In this document: in pieces, positions 18,182 to 26,384 of the stretch
Layout: every line of letters begins with the position of its first letter
How positions within the stretch are numbered: position 1 is the stretch's first letter
Source: Arthrobacter sp. Soc17.1.1.1
GTDB taxonomy: Bacteria; Actinomycetota; Actinomycetes; Actinomycetales; Micrococcaceae
Length of the DNA: 64,000 nucleotides
Assembly (NCBI RefSeq): GCF_036867195.1
Contig: NZ_JBAJII010000001.1
Coordinates: 2,790,001-2,854,000, forward strand
Reading direction: 5' to 3'
Notes under the pieces: generated by a model
What the model was told of the DNA's origin: nothing
The model's database searches: none
The model's input: only the letters and a program-made list of their open reading frames with translations
Made by a program: the position numbers and the translations under genes

Positions 18182-18424
18182 TCAGTGCGAACCGCCGGTG
18201 AAGCGGTCGTCCCTCGTCGGGCTGTCCGCAGAGCCCTCGAGGCCGAGGTTGCCGGCCAGGGTCTCGGGTGACGGGTCGGCGTCGGGCACGACCTGGTTGG
18301 AGATGAGGTCCACCTCGTCCGCGGCGGTCAGCGGGCCGTCCTGGATCTGACCCACGTCGGTCGGGTCGATCCCCTCCGTGCTGCCGAGGTCCTTCAGGTG
18401 GTGTTCTTCAGTGGGCTGGTCCAT
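18182..18424 (-). CDS. small acidic hypothetical protein (80 aa)
   Basis: I do not recognise this protein. It is strongly acidic, rich in Asp, Glu, Pro and Thr, has no Cys, one Met (the start) and no hydrophobic segment, so it is probably disordered and soluble. It faces the terminator shared with mtlD and stands apart from the ligase on the + strand (76 bp gap). The ribosome-binding site is weak, so it is held as a probable rather than certain gene. Confidence 0.55.
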   Translation of the reverse strand: MDQPTEEHHLKDLGSTEGIDPTDVGQIQDGPLTAADEVDLISNQVVPDADPSPETLAGNLGLEGSADSPTRDDRFTGGSH

Positions 18425-18540
18425 GCACCCGAGCGTAGGCCTGCGGTCCCCGAGGCTGCAGCGGTGGTCCGGACAGCGGGCGGTCTTGCACGAGCCCTCC
18501 GTGCGGTGTAGCGGCGGGGCGTGCGACGGTACCCGGGTAC

Positions 18541-18577
18541 GACGGAGGGGGCAGCCCTGCGGGCTGCCCCCTCCGTC
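18541..18577. terminator. perfect 17-bp hairpin terminator
   Basis: GACGGAGGGGGCAGCCC pairs perfectly with 18561-18577 around a TGC loop. It lies 11 bp downstream of the mtlD stop (minus strand) and is the likely end of the mannitol operon. Its symmetry would let it act on either strand. Confidence 0.8.
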
Positions 18578-18588
18578 GTCGGTCGGGG

Positions 18589-19743
18589 TCAGGCGTGGTG
18601 GCCCGGCCCGTGCTGGGCGATGAGTTCGCGCACCCGCCCGTACAGCGGGTGCTCCGGCTCAAGCCCGGTGATCGACGTCGTCGCCTCCCCCGCTTCCTGT
18701 TCCGCCAGGATCTCGGCGAGGGCTGCCACGTCGGGATCACCCTGTGCCGAGAAGGACAGCGCGGCCCGCATCGCCTCGAGCAGCGCCACGGGCTCCACGC
18801 CCGCTTCGGCCAGCTCGGCGGCCGGGCCGACGAAACGCTCGTGGCGGCCGAGTTTCCGCAGCGGTGCCCTGCCCACGCGCACCACCGTGTCCGGCAGGTG
18901 CCGGTTGGTGAAGCGCTGCAGGATCTTCTGCACGTAGGCCTCCTGCTCCGCGACGTCGAACCCGTGCTTGGTGACGAGCAGCTGCTTCGTCTCCTCGAGC
19001 ACGGCGCGGACCTTCGCGGCGACGCCGGCATCGGCCATGGCATCAGCGATCTTCTCCACGCCGGCGGCGTAGCCGAAGTAGGCGGCCGACGCATGGCCCG
19101 TGTTGACCGTGAAGAGCTTCCGCTCGATGTACGGCGCGAGATCGTCCACGTAGGTGGCCCCCGGGATGCTCGGCGCCTCGCCCTTGAAGGGCGTGCGGTC
19201 GATGACCCACTCGAAGAAGGTCTCCACGGTGACGTCCAGCCCCTGGCCGGCCGCCTGGTCGGGGACGATGCGGTCGACGGCCGTGTTCGCGAACACCGCA
19301 CGGGACGCGAGGTCCAGGGCGGCACCGTCGTAGGTCCGCTCGACCTCCCGGCGCAGGATGTCGGTCGCGTTGATGGCGTTCTCGCAGGCCATGACCTGCA
19401 GCGGACGCAGGTCGCCGTCGCGCCGGGCGATGGCCCGGGCGATCACCGGTGCGAGGAACTTCAGGACGTTCGGCCCCACGGCCGTCGTGACGATGTCCGC
19501 GGTGGCGATCTCCGCGACGACGTCGTCCTCCTGCGACCCCGAGTTCAGGGCGCGGTAGTTGTCCACGGTCTTGACCGCCGGCTCCTCGCCGACCTCGTGC
19601 ACGTCATAGCTGGGTGTCGAGACCAGCTGATCGATCAGGGCGTCCGCGACGTCGGCGAAGACCACCTCGTACCCGGCTTCGTGGAGCAGGAGCCCCACGA
19701 AGCCGCGCCCGATATTGCCTGCACCGAAATGTACTGCCTTCAC
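18589..19743 (-). CDS. mtlD: mannitol-1-phosphate 5-dehydrogenase
   Basis: A 384-residue, NAD-dependent polyol dehydrogenase that oxidises mannitol-1-phosphate to fructose-6-phosphate. The N-terminal Rossmann segment is VHFGAGNIGRGFVG; the catalytic lysine region lies in the C-terminal helical domain (KRKLFTVNTGHA-type motif, here IERKLFTVNTGHASAAYFGY). GTG start overlapping the mtlA stop by one base (TAGTG), so translation is likely coupled. It is the last gene of the tetR-mtlA-mtlD group and ends just before a strong hairpin. Confidence 0.95.
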   Translation of the reverse strand: MKAVHFGAGNIGRGFVGLLLHEAGYEVVFADVADALIDQLVSTPSYDVHEVGEEPAVKTVDNYRALNSGSQEDDVVAEIATADIVTTAVGPNVLKFLAPVIARAIARRDGDLRPLQVMACENAINATDILRREVERTYDGAALDLASRAVFANTAVDRIVPDQAAGQGLDVTVETFFEWVIDRTPFKGEAPSIPGATYVDDLAPYIERKLFTVNTGHASAAYFGYAAGVEKIADAMADAGVAAKVRAVLEETKQLLVTKHGFDVAEQEAYVQKILQRFTNRHLPDTVVRVGRAPLRKLGRHERFVGPAAELAEAGVEPVALLEAMRAALSFSAQGDPDVAALAEILAEQEAGEATTSITGLEPEHPLYGRVRELIAQHGPGHHA

Positions 19744-21692
19744 TAGGCATTGACCTTTCCGAAGAGGGCGAGGACCTCGTCCACGGTGGTCGCCTCGTCG
19801 AGCCGCGCGACCTGCGCCTTGTCGGAGAAGACGCGGGCGATCGCGGAGAGGATGGACAGGTGCTCGTTGTTCACGCCTGCGACGCCGACCACGAACTTCA
19901 CCTGCTTGCCGTTCCAGTCGATGCCCTCCGGGTAGCGGACGATCGACACGGCCGAGCGCTTGATCAGGTCCTTCGCGGCGTTCGTGCCGTGCGGGATGGC
20001 GAGGAAGTTGCCCATGTAGGTCGGCACGGACTTCTCCCGCTCGTGCATCGCCGCCACGTAGCTCGCGTCCACGGCTCCGCGGTCGACCAGCAGCCGGCCG
20101 GCCTCGTCGATGGCGTCCTCCTGCGTGGTGGCCCTGCCGTCGAGCACGACGCTCTGCTCTGCGAGGACGTCGTTGGCGCCGGCACCGGTGCCTGCTCCTT
20201 CGGTATCGGCGTCGGCTGCCACGGCGGCCGGCGTCGGGTTCTTCGGGTCGACTCCACCCTCGGCTGCAGCGCTGGCGCGCACCAGCTCGACGATCTCGTC
20301 ATAGCGTGGGCTGTTCATGAAGTTGTCGACGGAGACGTGCGTGGCGCTCTGCGTCAGGGGCTCGGCGCGTGCGGCGAGGTCCTGGTGCGTCACGACGACG
20401 TCGTAGTCGTCTTTCAGGTTGGCGATGGCGAGGTTGGTGACCTTGACGTCCGGGAAGCCGGCCGCCTTGATCTTGTTGCGGAGCACCGAGGCGCCCATGG
20501 CCGAGGAGCCCATGCCGGCGTCGCAGGCGAACACGATGTTGCGGATGGGGCCGTCGGTCGCGGAGGTGGAGCGGAACGTGCCAGCGACGGAGCTCTTCTT
20601 GCCCTTCAGCCCTTCCATCTTGCTGGCGGCACCGGCGATGTCGTCATCCGTGGACTTGGTCGTCTTCAGGATGACCGAGCCGATGAGGAAGGAGACCGCC
20701 GCGGCCATGAGGACGGACAGTGTCACACCGACGAAGCTGTCCGAGGCGGTGGCGGCGTAGACCGCGATGATGCTGCCGGGAGCGGCCGGCGAGCGCAGTC
20801 CGGCTCCCGTGAGCACGAGGGTGAAGATGCCGGCCATGCCGCCACCGATGACGGCGAGGACCATGAGGGGCTTCATCAGGACGTACGGGAAGTAGATCTC
20901 GTGGATACCGCCGAGGAACTGGATGATGATCGCACCGGGGGCCGAGGCCTTGGCCATGCCGCGGCCGAAGATGGCGTAGGCGAGCAGGAGGCCGAGACCC
21001 GGGCCGGGGTTCGCCTCGAGCAGGAACAGCAGCGACTTGCCGGTCTCGGTGGCCTCCTGCGTGGCGAGCGGGGTGAGGACGCCGTAGTTGATCGCGTTGT
21101 TCAGGAACAGGATCTTGGCGGGCTCGATCAGGATGCTGGTGAACGGCAGCAGGCCGTTGCTCACGAGGAAGTCGACTCCCCTGCCCGCGGCATCACTGAA
21201 GAGCGTGACCAGCGGGCCGACGGCGAGCAGGCCGAAGATGGCCATGATGCCGGCGAAGATACCCGCGGAGAAGTTGTTGACGAGCATCTCGAAACCGGGG
21301 CGGATCTTGCCGTCCCAGATCGAATCGAGCTTCTTCATCAGGTAGGCGGTGAGCGGACCCATGATCATCGCGCCGATGAACATCGGGATGTCCGTTCCCA
21401 CGATCACACCCATCGTGGCCGTCGCTCCCACGACGCCGCCACGGACGTCGTACACCATCTTGCCGCCGGTGTAACCGATGAGGAGGGGCAGGAGGAACGT
21501 GATCATCGGGCCGACAAGGGCCCCGATCGTCTCGTTCGGGAAGTACCCGGCCGGGATGAACAGGGCCGTGATGAGGCCCCACGCGATGAACGCCCCGATG
21601 TTGGGCATGATCATCGCCGAGAGGAACGACCCGAACTTCTGGACGCGGACCCGGGCACTGGTGCCGGACCTCGCTTCTAGTTGTGTTGCCAC
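19743..21692 (-). CDS. mtlA: PTS mannitol transporter subunit IICBA
   Basis: A 649-residue fused permease: IIC membrane domain (about residues 20-345), IIB with the phosphorylated cysteine at about 390 (FACDAGMGSSAMG), an Ala/Asp/Gly-rich linker (about 490-510), and IIA with the phosphorylated histidine at about 568 in AIPHGTN. It imports and phosphorylates mannitol using phosphate from HPr. GTG start with AAGGAAAG 6-13 bp upstream. The fused IICBA form means that no separate IIA gene is needed, and none is found. Confidence 0.95.
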   Translation of the reverse strand: MATQLEARSGTSARVRVQKFGSFLSAMIMPNIGAFIAWGLITALFIPAGYFPNETIGALVGPMITFLLPLLIGYTGGKMVYDVRGGVVGATATMGVIVGTDIPMFIGAMIMGPLTAYLMKKLDSIWDGKIRPGFEMLVNNFSAGIFAGIMAIFGLLAVGPLVTLFSDAAGRGVDFLVSNGLLPFTSILIEPAKILFLNNAINYGVLTPLATQEATETGKSLLFLLEANPGPGLGLLLAYAIFGRGMAKASAPGAIIIQFLGGIHEIYFPYVLMKPLMVLAVIGGGMAGIFTLVLTGAGLRSPAAPGSIIAVYAATASDSFVGVTLSVLMAAAVSFLIGSVILKTTKSTDDDIAGAASKMEGLKGKKSSVAGTFRSTSATDGPIRNIVFACDAGMGSSAMGASVLRNKIKAAGFPDVKVTNLAIANLKDDYDVVVTHQDLAARAEPLTQSATHVSVDNFMNSPRYDEIVELVRASAAAEGGVDPKNPTPAAVAADADTEGAGTGAGANDVLAEQSVVLDGRATTQEDAIDEAGRLLVDRGAVDASYVAAMHEREKSVPTYMGNFLAIPHGTNAAKDLIKRSAVSIVRYPEGIDWNGKQVKFVVGVAGVNNEHLSILSAIARVFSDKAQVARLDEATTVDEVLALFGKVNA

Positions 21693-21741
21693 ATTCTTTC
21701 CTTACCGTTGTCCCCGCAACTCTGCGGAGAGGGATGGATGC

Positions 21742-21763
21742 TCGGGAAGCGTCAGCTTCCCGA
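21742..21763. terminator. hairpin over the tetR stop codon
   Basis: TCGGGAAGC (21742-21750), loop GTCA, GCTTCCCGA (21755-21763). The regulator's TGA stop (21752-21754) sits in the loop. Placed between tetR and mtlA, it may attenuate or process the transcript. There is no U-run. Confidence 0.5.
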
Positions 21764-22480
21764 CCTGGTGGAGATGCGCTGGAGCCATTCGAGGAAGAGC
21801 TTCAGTTCGGAGCTGGAGAGCTGGTCGGGGTGGGAGGACTGCAGCGCCGCGTTCAGGGCGATCGCCGCCACGACCACCGAGGGTGTCCCCTCCGTGTCCG
21901 TGGTCGGGTCCGCCTCGGAATCCGTGGCCACGGCGGAGATGACCGCCTCCCTCGTCATCGCGGAGAGTTCGAGGTTGCGCTTCGCCACGGGCTCCGCGAT
22001 CAGCATGAGCGTGACGCCGATGTTGGCGGCGAGCATGCTGCGCGCGGCTTCGCGCGGGGACACCACGAGGCGGGCTGCCGCGGCCGCCCTCGCCAGGACC
22101 TCCTCGAGGAAGGCCTCTGCGCTGGCCACCATGGAGGGCCTGTGCTCGGGCCGGATGTTGCCGAACATCACCAGGTAGAGGTGCGGGTGGTCGAGGCCGA
22201 ACTGCACGTGGTTGTCCCAGTGCATCCGGAGGTCCTCGACCGGTTGTCCCGACGTCGGGAGGCTCCTCTCGGCGTCGAGGTACTCGGAGAACCCCTCCGC
22301 CACGACGGCATCGAAGAGGCCCTCCTTGTCACCGAAGTGGTGATAGAGGGTGGGTGCGGTGACGCGCGCAGCCTGGGTGATCTGCCGCGTCGAGACGGCC
22401 TCGCCGTTGGACTCCGCGAGCAGTGCCGCGGCGGCCCTGAGAAGCCTGGTCTTAGGCGTGGGTTCGCCTACTTTCTTCAT
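21752..22480 (-). CDS. TetR-family regulator of the mannitol operon (inferred)
   Basis: A 242-residue TetR-family protein with an N-terminal HTH (about residues 28-50: STRQITQAARVTAPTLYHHF) and a long all-helical ligand-binding domain. It lies 59 bp upstream of mtlA on the same strand and is divergent from ptsI, so it is placed to control both the mannitol genes and Enzyme I. The inducer is unknown. This is an unusual regulator class for mannitol, where MtlR-type activators or DeoR/AraC proteins are better known. Confidence 0.9.
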   Translation of the reverse strand: MKKVGEPTPKTRLLRAAAALLAESNGEAVSTRQITQAARVTAPTLYHHFGDKEGLFDAVVAEGFSEYLDAERSLPTSGQPVEDLRMHWDNHVQFGLDHPHLYLVMFGNIRPEHRPSMVASAEAFLEEVLARAAAAARLVVSPREAARSMLAANIGVTLMLIAEPVAKRNLELSAMTREAVISAVATDSEADPTTDTEGTPSVVVAAIALNAALQSSHPDQLSSSELKLFLEWLQRISTRSGS

Positions 22481-22484
22481 GGCT

Positions 22485-22513
22485 GCTACCGTAGCACCTA
22501 TAGCGCTGTTATA
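22485..22513. promoter_or_regulatory. candidate TetR operator(s) in the tetR-ptsI gap
   Basis: Two dyads sit next to the tetR start: GCTACCGTAGC (22485-22495, perfect 5-1-5) and TATAGC-GCT-GTTATA (22499-22513, 6-3-6 with one mismatch). The second also looks like a -10 region in an AT-rich patch. Autoregulation plus control of ptsI is the likely use. Confidence 0.5.
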
Positions 22514-22599
22514 TGAATTGGGTCACACGCTCTTTCTCCTTCAGGCCTCACAATGGAGGAAGACGAAGACGACCACCGGCAAGGAAGCGAGGACGTTCA

Positions 22600-24285
22600 A
22601 TGGTGAATTTCGCAGGAGTCGGAGTCAGTCCCGGCCGCGTGATCGGCCCCGTGCACCACATGCCCGCAGCGGTCGGCGAACCGCCGGCCGGCGAGCGGCA
22701 CGAGACTCCCGACGCACCTGAGCAGGCCGTCGCGGCCCTCAAGGCAGCCTCGAAGGCCGTCCAGGAGGAGCTCAGGCGGAGGGCGGGGATCGCCAAGGGC
22801 GACGCCCAGGCCGTCCTGCAGGCGACCTCCCTCATGGCCGCCGATCCCATGCTGCTGAAGTCCGCGACGAAGCTCATCAACAAGGGCACCTCGCCCGCGC
22901 GTGCGGTCTGGGAGGCCGGTGCCTCCGTGGCCGAGATGCTGCACAACCTCGGCGGCTACATGGCCGAGCGGACGGCGGACGTGCTCGATGTCCGCTCCCG
23001 CATCGTGGCCGAACTGCGCGGACTCCCCGCACCCGGCATCCCGTCGTCGGACACACCGTTCATCCTGGTGGCGGAGGACCTCGCACCGGCCGATACCGCC
23101 ACCCTGGACCCCGCGATGGTGCTCGCCCTCGTCACGTCCGGTGGCGGCCCGCAGTCCCACACCGCGATCATCGCCCGCTCCCTGGGCCTGCCCGCCGTCG
23201 TGGCCGCCACGGGCGTGGAGGCCATCGACAGCGGGGCGCTCGTCTTCGTGGACGGCGCCGCCGGCACCGTCACCCTCGATCCTGGCGACGACGAGGCCGC
23301 AGCTGCCGAGGCGTACCGCGCGGCCGCGGCGGCGCTCACGGTGTTCGACGGCACCGGCGTCACCTCGGACGGACACGAGGTCCCCCTGCTGGCCAACGTG
23401 GGCGGAGCGAAGGACGCCGTCAAGGCCGCCGCGGCCGGCGCGCAGGGTGTGGGCCTGCTCCGGACGGAGTTCTGCTTCCTGGGCCGTGACACCGAGCCGA
23501 CGGCCCCCGAGCAGGTCGAGGCCTACAAGGGCGTCTTCGACGCCTTCCCCGGCAAGAAGGTGGTGGTGCGCACGCTCGACGCCGGCGCCGACAAGCCGCT
23601 GCCCTTCCTCACCGACACGACCGAGCCCAACCCCGCCCTCGGGGTGCGCGGCTACCGCACCGATCTCTCCTCCCCCGGCGTCCTGGAGCGCCAGCTCGAG
23701 GCCATCGCGGACGCCGCCTCGCAGTCCACGGCGGACGTGTGGGTCATGGCGCCGATGATCTCGACCGCCGAGGAGGCCGCGGACTTCGCGAAGCTCTGCA
23801 GCAACGCGGGCCTGCAGACCCCGGGCGTCATGGTGGAGGTGCCGTCGGCGGCCCTGATGGCCGAGGCGATCCTCGGCGCCGTGTCCTTCGCGAGCCTCGG
23901 CACGAACGACCTCACGCAGTACACGATGGCGGCGGACCGCCAGCTCGGCTCCCTCGCAGCCCTGAACAACTCGTGGCAGCCGGCGGTCCTCCGGATGGTC
24001 AGGCTGACCGTCGAGGGATCGGAGGCCGAGGGCCATGCCAAGCCCGTGGGTGTGTGCGGCGAGGCCGCAGCGGACCCGGCCCTCGCCGTCGTCCTCGTGG
24101 GCCTCGGGGTGTCCACGCTCTCCATGACACCGCGTGCTCTCGCCGGCGTGGGGGCGGTGCTCAACAGTGTGACCCTCGCCGAGGCGCAGCGGATCGCGGA
24201 GATCGCGGTGGCGTCGCCCACCGCCGCGGAGGCGAAGGCGCGGGCACGGGCCGAACTGCCCGTGCTGGAGTCGCTCGGGTTGTAG
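22600..24285 (+). CDS. ptsI: PTS Enzyme I (phosphoenolpyruvate-protein phosphotransferase)
   Basis: A 561-residue Enzyme I that moves phosphate from PEP to HPr at the head of the PTS. The swivel histidine is residue 187 in GGGPQSHTAIIAR. The C-terminal PEP-binding barrel contains LGTNDLTQYTMAADR and the cysteine motif GVCGEAAADP. The frame is open further upstream, but ATG 22600 starts at the conserved GVGVSPGRVIGPV and has an AGGA site 7 bp upstream. No ptsH follows it, so HPr is encoded elsewhere. Its divergence from tetR-mtlAD suggests joint control. Confidence 0.95.
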   Translation: MVNFAGVGVSPGRVIGPVHHMPAAVGEPPAGERHETPDAPEQAVAALKAASKAVQEELRRRAGIAKGDAQAVLQATSLMAADPMLLKSATKLINKGTSPARAVWEAGASVAEMLHNLGGYMAERTADVLDVRSRIVAELRGLPAPGIPSSDTPFILVAEDLAPADTATLDPAMVLALVTSGGGPQSHTAIIARSLGLPAVVAATGVEAIDSGALVFVDGAAGTVTLDPGDDEAAAAEAYRAAAAALTVFDGTGVTSDGHEVPLLANVGGAKDAVKAAAAGAQGVGLLRTEFCFLGRDTEPTAPEQVEAYKGVFDAFPGKKVVVRTLDAGADKPLPFLTDTTEPNPALGVRGYRTDLSSPGVLERQLEAIADAASQSTADVWVMAPMISTAEEAADFAKLCSNAGLQTPGVMVEVPSAALMAEAILGAVSFASLGTNDLTQYTMAADRQLGSLAALNNSWQPAVLRMVRLTVEGSEAEGHAKPVGVCGEAAADPALAVVLVGLGVSTLSMTPRALAGVGAVLNSVTLAEAQRIAEIAVASPTAAEAKARARAELPVLESLGL

Positions 24286-24354
24286 GCCGGGCGACTCCAG
24301 CCCTGCGGGGACGTGCCCTGCCCTTCGGCCGGCTGACGTCCTGAGGGCCGTCGG

Positions 24355-24579
24355 TCAGAAGGGCAGGACAGGATCCGGGCTGGTGTCCTGGGCGGCGAGC
24401 TTCACGACGTCGTCCAGGGGCAGTTCGGCGACCTCGGCGACCACGTTGACGTCCTCGCCGTGGCTCAGCGCCTCGGCGACGGCCTCCTGCAGCACGAGCT
24501 CGGCCCGGTCGAGCTCGAACTCGACGTCCTCCTTGTCTGCGGCAGCAACACGGATCTTCTGCAAATCGTCGTTCGTCAT
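24355..24579 (-). CDS. small helix-turn-helix-like protein (74 aa)
   Basis: An unnamed 74-residue acidic protein beginning MTNDDLQKIRVAAADKEDVE. The second half (ALSHGEDVNVVAEVAELPLDD) has the pattern of a minimal helix-turn-helix, as found in small actinobacterial regulators. An alternative GTG start at 24597 would add six residues. Directly upstream are five copies of GGATC[AG], three in tandem at 11-bp spacing, which could be its own operator. Function unknown. Confidence 0.6.
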   Translation of the reverse strand: MTNDDLQKIRVAAADKEDVEFELDRAELVLQEAVAEALSHGEDVNVVAEVAELPLDDVVKLAAQDTSPDPVLPF

Positions 24580-24902
24580 GGCCCTGGGGAACCTCACACT
24601 TCTGGATCAACTACGGATCGACTATGGATCAGCACGGAATCATCAACTCGGGATCAACGGCGTGACGGTGGGATCGTCGGGACAATGGTAAGCAGACATG
24701 AGCCCGCACCGGTGGAATTCCACGCGACGCACCGGTGGCACGGGGATGAACGGACCGCGCGCCGCCTCGCCGGTCGGGCGGCACCGGACACGCCGGTACA
24801 CCGCTAGAATGGGACCAGCGGATCAGCGGCAACGCGCGATCACGGTCTAGCAGAAGGCCCGCAGCGCCGGGATCGACCCTGGCCTGAAGTTCGAGGCTAC
24901 TG
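24580..24902. other. intergenic region with phased GGATCR repeats
   Basis: This 323-bp gap separates the divergent small HTH-like gene and the ANTAR gene. Near the former it holds three contiguous 11-bp units starting at 24604, 24615 and 24626, and related hexamers at 24651 and 24671. Nearer the ANTAR gene, TAGAAT at 24805-24810 is a plausible -10, but no matching -35 was seen. No hairpin was found in the ANTAR leader that would suggest antitermination of its own transcript. Confidence 0.45.
24604..24636. repeat. three 11-bp tandem repeats (GGATC-N6)
   Basis: GGATCAACTAC, GGATCGACTAT and GGATCAGCACG follow each other with an 11-bp period, one helical turn, so the GGATC cores face the same side of the DNA. 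Two more GGATC[AG] copies follow at 24651 and 24671. The spacing is typical of a cooperative protein-binding array. Confidence 0.6.
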
Positions 24903-25613
24903 ATGGACCTATTTCCCCCGTCCGGCGAGCTGGGCGCAACGCTCGGCCGCATCCGCGGACTGACCCTCACGCAGGAGACAGCGCAGCACGCGGTCGAACT
25001 GCTGGCGCGCGTCGCCCAGGAGACGACACCGAACGCATCCGGTGCGGGCGTCTCACTCATCCATCACGCGCAGCGGGTCAGCGTGGGCTCGACGGACGAC
25101 CTCTCCCGCATTGCGGACGACCTCCAGTACAGCCTCGGTGAAGGGCCGTGCCTGACGGCGTGGTCCTCCCTGCGCCCGGTGGAGATCGGCGACACGGCCA
25201 CCGACCAGCGGTTCCCGCAGTGGAGCGCTGCAGCGGCAGAGGCAGGCGTACGGGCGTGTCTGAGTGTCCCGCTCCTGCGCGGCCGGGATTCCATCGGCGC
25301 CATGAAGATCTATTCGACGCAACCGTCGGCCTTCGGCGACGCCGACCGCGCCCGGCTGGTGAGCCTCGCGACCGCCGCCTCCGCACTACTCGGTCATGTG
25401 CAGACCTCGGAGACGACGACCCGCCTCAGCGCCGAACTGCGGGAATCACTGCGGTCGCGTGACCTGGTGGGTGTCGCGAAGGGGATCCTGATGCAACGGG
25501 AGGGGCTGACCGAGTCGGAGGCACTCGCGGCCCTGACCTTCCGTGCCCGCACCGCGGGCATCCCGTTCCGCCGCCTGACCGAGGACATCGCGAACGGCAC
25601 GGAGACGCCGTGA
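24903..25613 (+). CDS. GAF-ANTAR RNA-binding antiterminator
   Basis: A 236-residue regulator: a GAF domain (about residues 30-165; SLGEGPCLTAWSSLRPVEIGD is typical of this group) and a C-terminal ANTAR domain (about 175-230; DLVGVAKGILMQREGLTESEALAAL). ANTAR proteins bind paired hairpins in nascent RNA to block termination; the GAF domain gives small-molecule or partner control. ATG start with GAGG 7 bp upstream. The next gene starts within its stop codon (GTGA), so the partner is made with it. Targets are not visible in this window. Confidence 0.92.
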   Translation: MDLFPPSGELGATLGRIRGLTLTQETAQHAVELLARVAQETTPNASGAGVSLIHHAQRVSVGSTDDLSRIADDLQYSLGEGPCLTAWSSLRPVEIGDTATDQRFPQWSAAAAEAGVRACLSVPLLRGRDSIGAMKIYSTQPSAFGDADRARLVSLATAASALLGHVQTSETTTRLSAELRESLRSRDLVGVAKGILMQREGLTESEALAALTFRARTAGIPFRRLTEDIANGTETP

Positions 25614-25900
25614 CCGGATTCCCGTATGCGGAGGAACAGCGGGCACTGACCCTCGTCGCCCTCACCGACTCCGGCTTCTCCATCGGGGAGGCATGGCTGC
25701 ACTACTTCTCCCTGGGCGGCGCGGTGGACGAGTACGAGGTCGAGGCGTACCTCGAGGGACTCATGCCCATGCCTCCGCTCGAGTGCGACGTCCTCGCCCT
25801 GGCCGTCAACGAACTGATCGACGGGCTCCCTCCGAGGAAGCGCGCCCCGTTCAGCGACGACCTGGTACGTGCTCACACCGGGTCCGACGGAGCGGCGTAG
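25610..25900 (+). CDS. ANTAR-coupled hypothetical protein (96 aa)
   Basis: I do not recognise this protein. The GTG start overlaps the ANTAR stop by four bases, so the two are translationally coupled and probably functionally linked. The product is acidic and helical, with MTGFPYAEEQRALTLVALTD at the start and a conserved-looking LEGLMPMPP stretch. It has no Cys cluster beyond one Cys and no membrane segment. It may bind or modulate the ANTAR protein; that is inference from the overlap alone. Confidence 0.7.
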   Translation: MTGFPYAEEQRALTLVALTDSGFSIGEAWLHYFSLGGAVDEYEVEAYLEGLMPMPPLECDVLALAVNELIDGLPPRKRAPFSDDLVRAHTGSDGAA

Positions 25901-25987
25901 GTTCAGGGGCCCACCAGGCCGGTGCCGCTGCCCCACCGTCGGCGCCCGTGCGGTCATGATGTCGGACCACCGGCATACCCTCGGTGC

Positions 25988-26284
25988 ATGGCAGAGCGAC
26001 CGGGATGGCACGGCATCCCACCCAGTGCGGACAGGTACGTCCCGCCCCTCCAGCTCGACGCCCCCGGGAGCTGCGTCACCGAACCGTCCCGGTCACCGGC
26101 GCTGTGGGTGGACCTCGACTATCCCGACGGTTCCCGGCGTACCGTGAAGGGCTTCGCCATGGCGTGGACGGAGACGATGGTCCTGGCGCAGTGGATCGAG
26201 TACTCGCGGGCGCGCGAGGCGTGGGTGGAGGCTGCACGGTGCCGACGCCGCGATCTGCAGCCGCGGACGATGCACGCCGCCTGA
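25988..26284 (+). CDS. small paralogous protein A (98 aa), family unknown
   Basis: A 98-residue protein of no known family. Its core, ALWVDLDYPDGSRRTVKGFA followed by MAWTETMVLAQWIEYSRAREAW, is closely shared with the next gene (protein B), and both begin with a PGWHG-P-P motif. The start ATG 25988 is fixed by that alignment. The C-terminus is Arg-rich and basic. The central motif suggests a small beta-sheet followed by a helix with conserved tryptophans, as in a nucleic-acid or protein-interaction fold, but this cannot be confirmed from sequence. Confidence 0.7.
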   Translation: MAERPGWHGIPPSADRYVPPLQLDAPGSCVTEPSRSPALWVDLDYPDGSRRTVKGFAMAWTETMVLAQWIEYSRAREAWVEAARCRRRDLQPRTMHAA

Positions 26285-26384
26285 TGTCCGCCGGCTGTGC
26301 GGGGTGCGGCCGCCTCCGACGGCCCCCCTCGTAGAGTGGGGACATGGACCAGCCGACGTCGTGCGCCGCCCCCGGGACGGGCGT

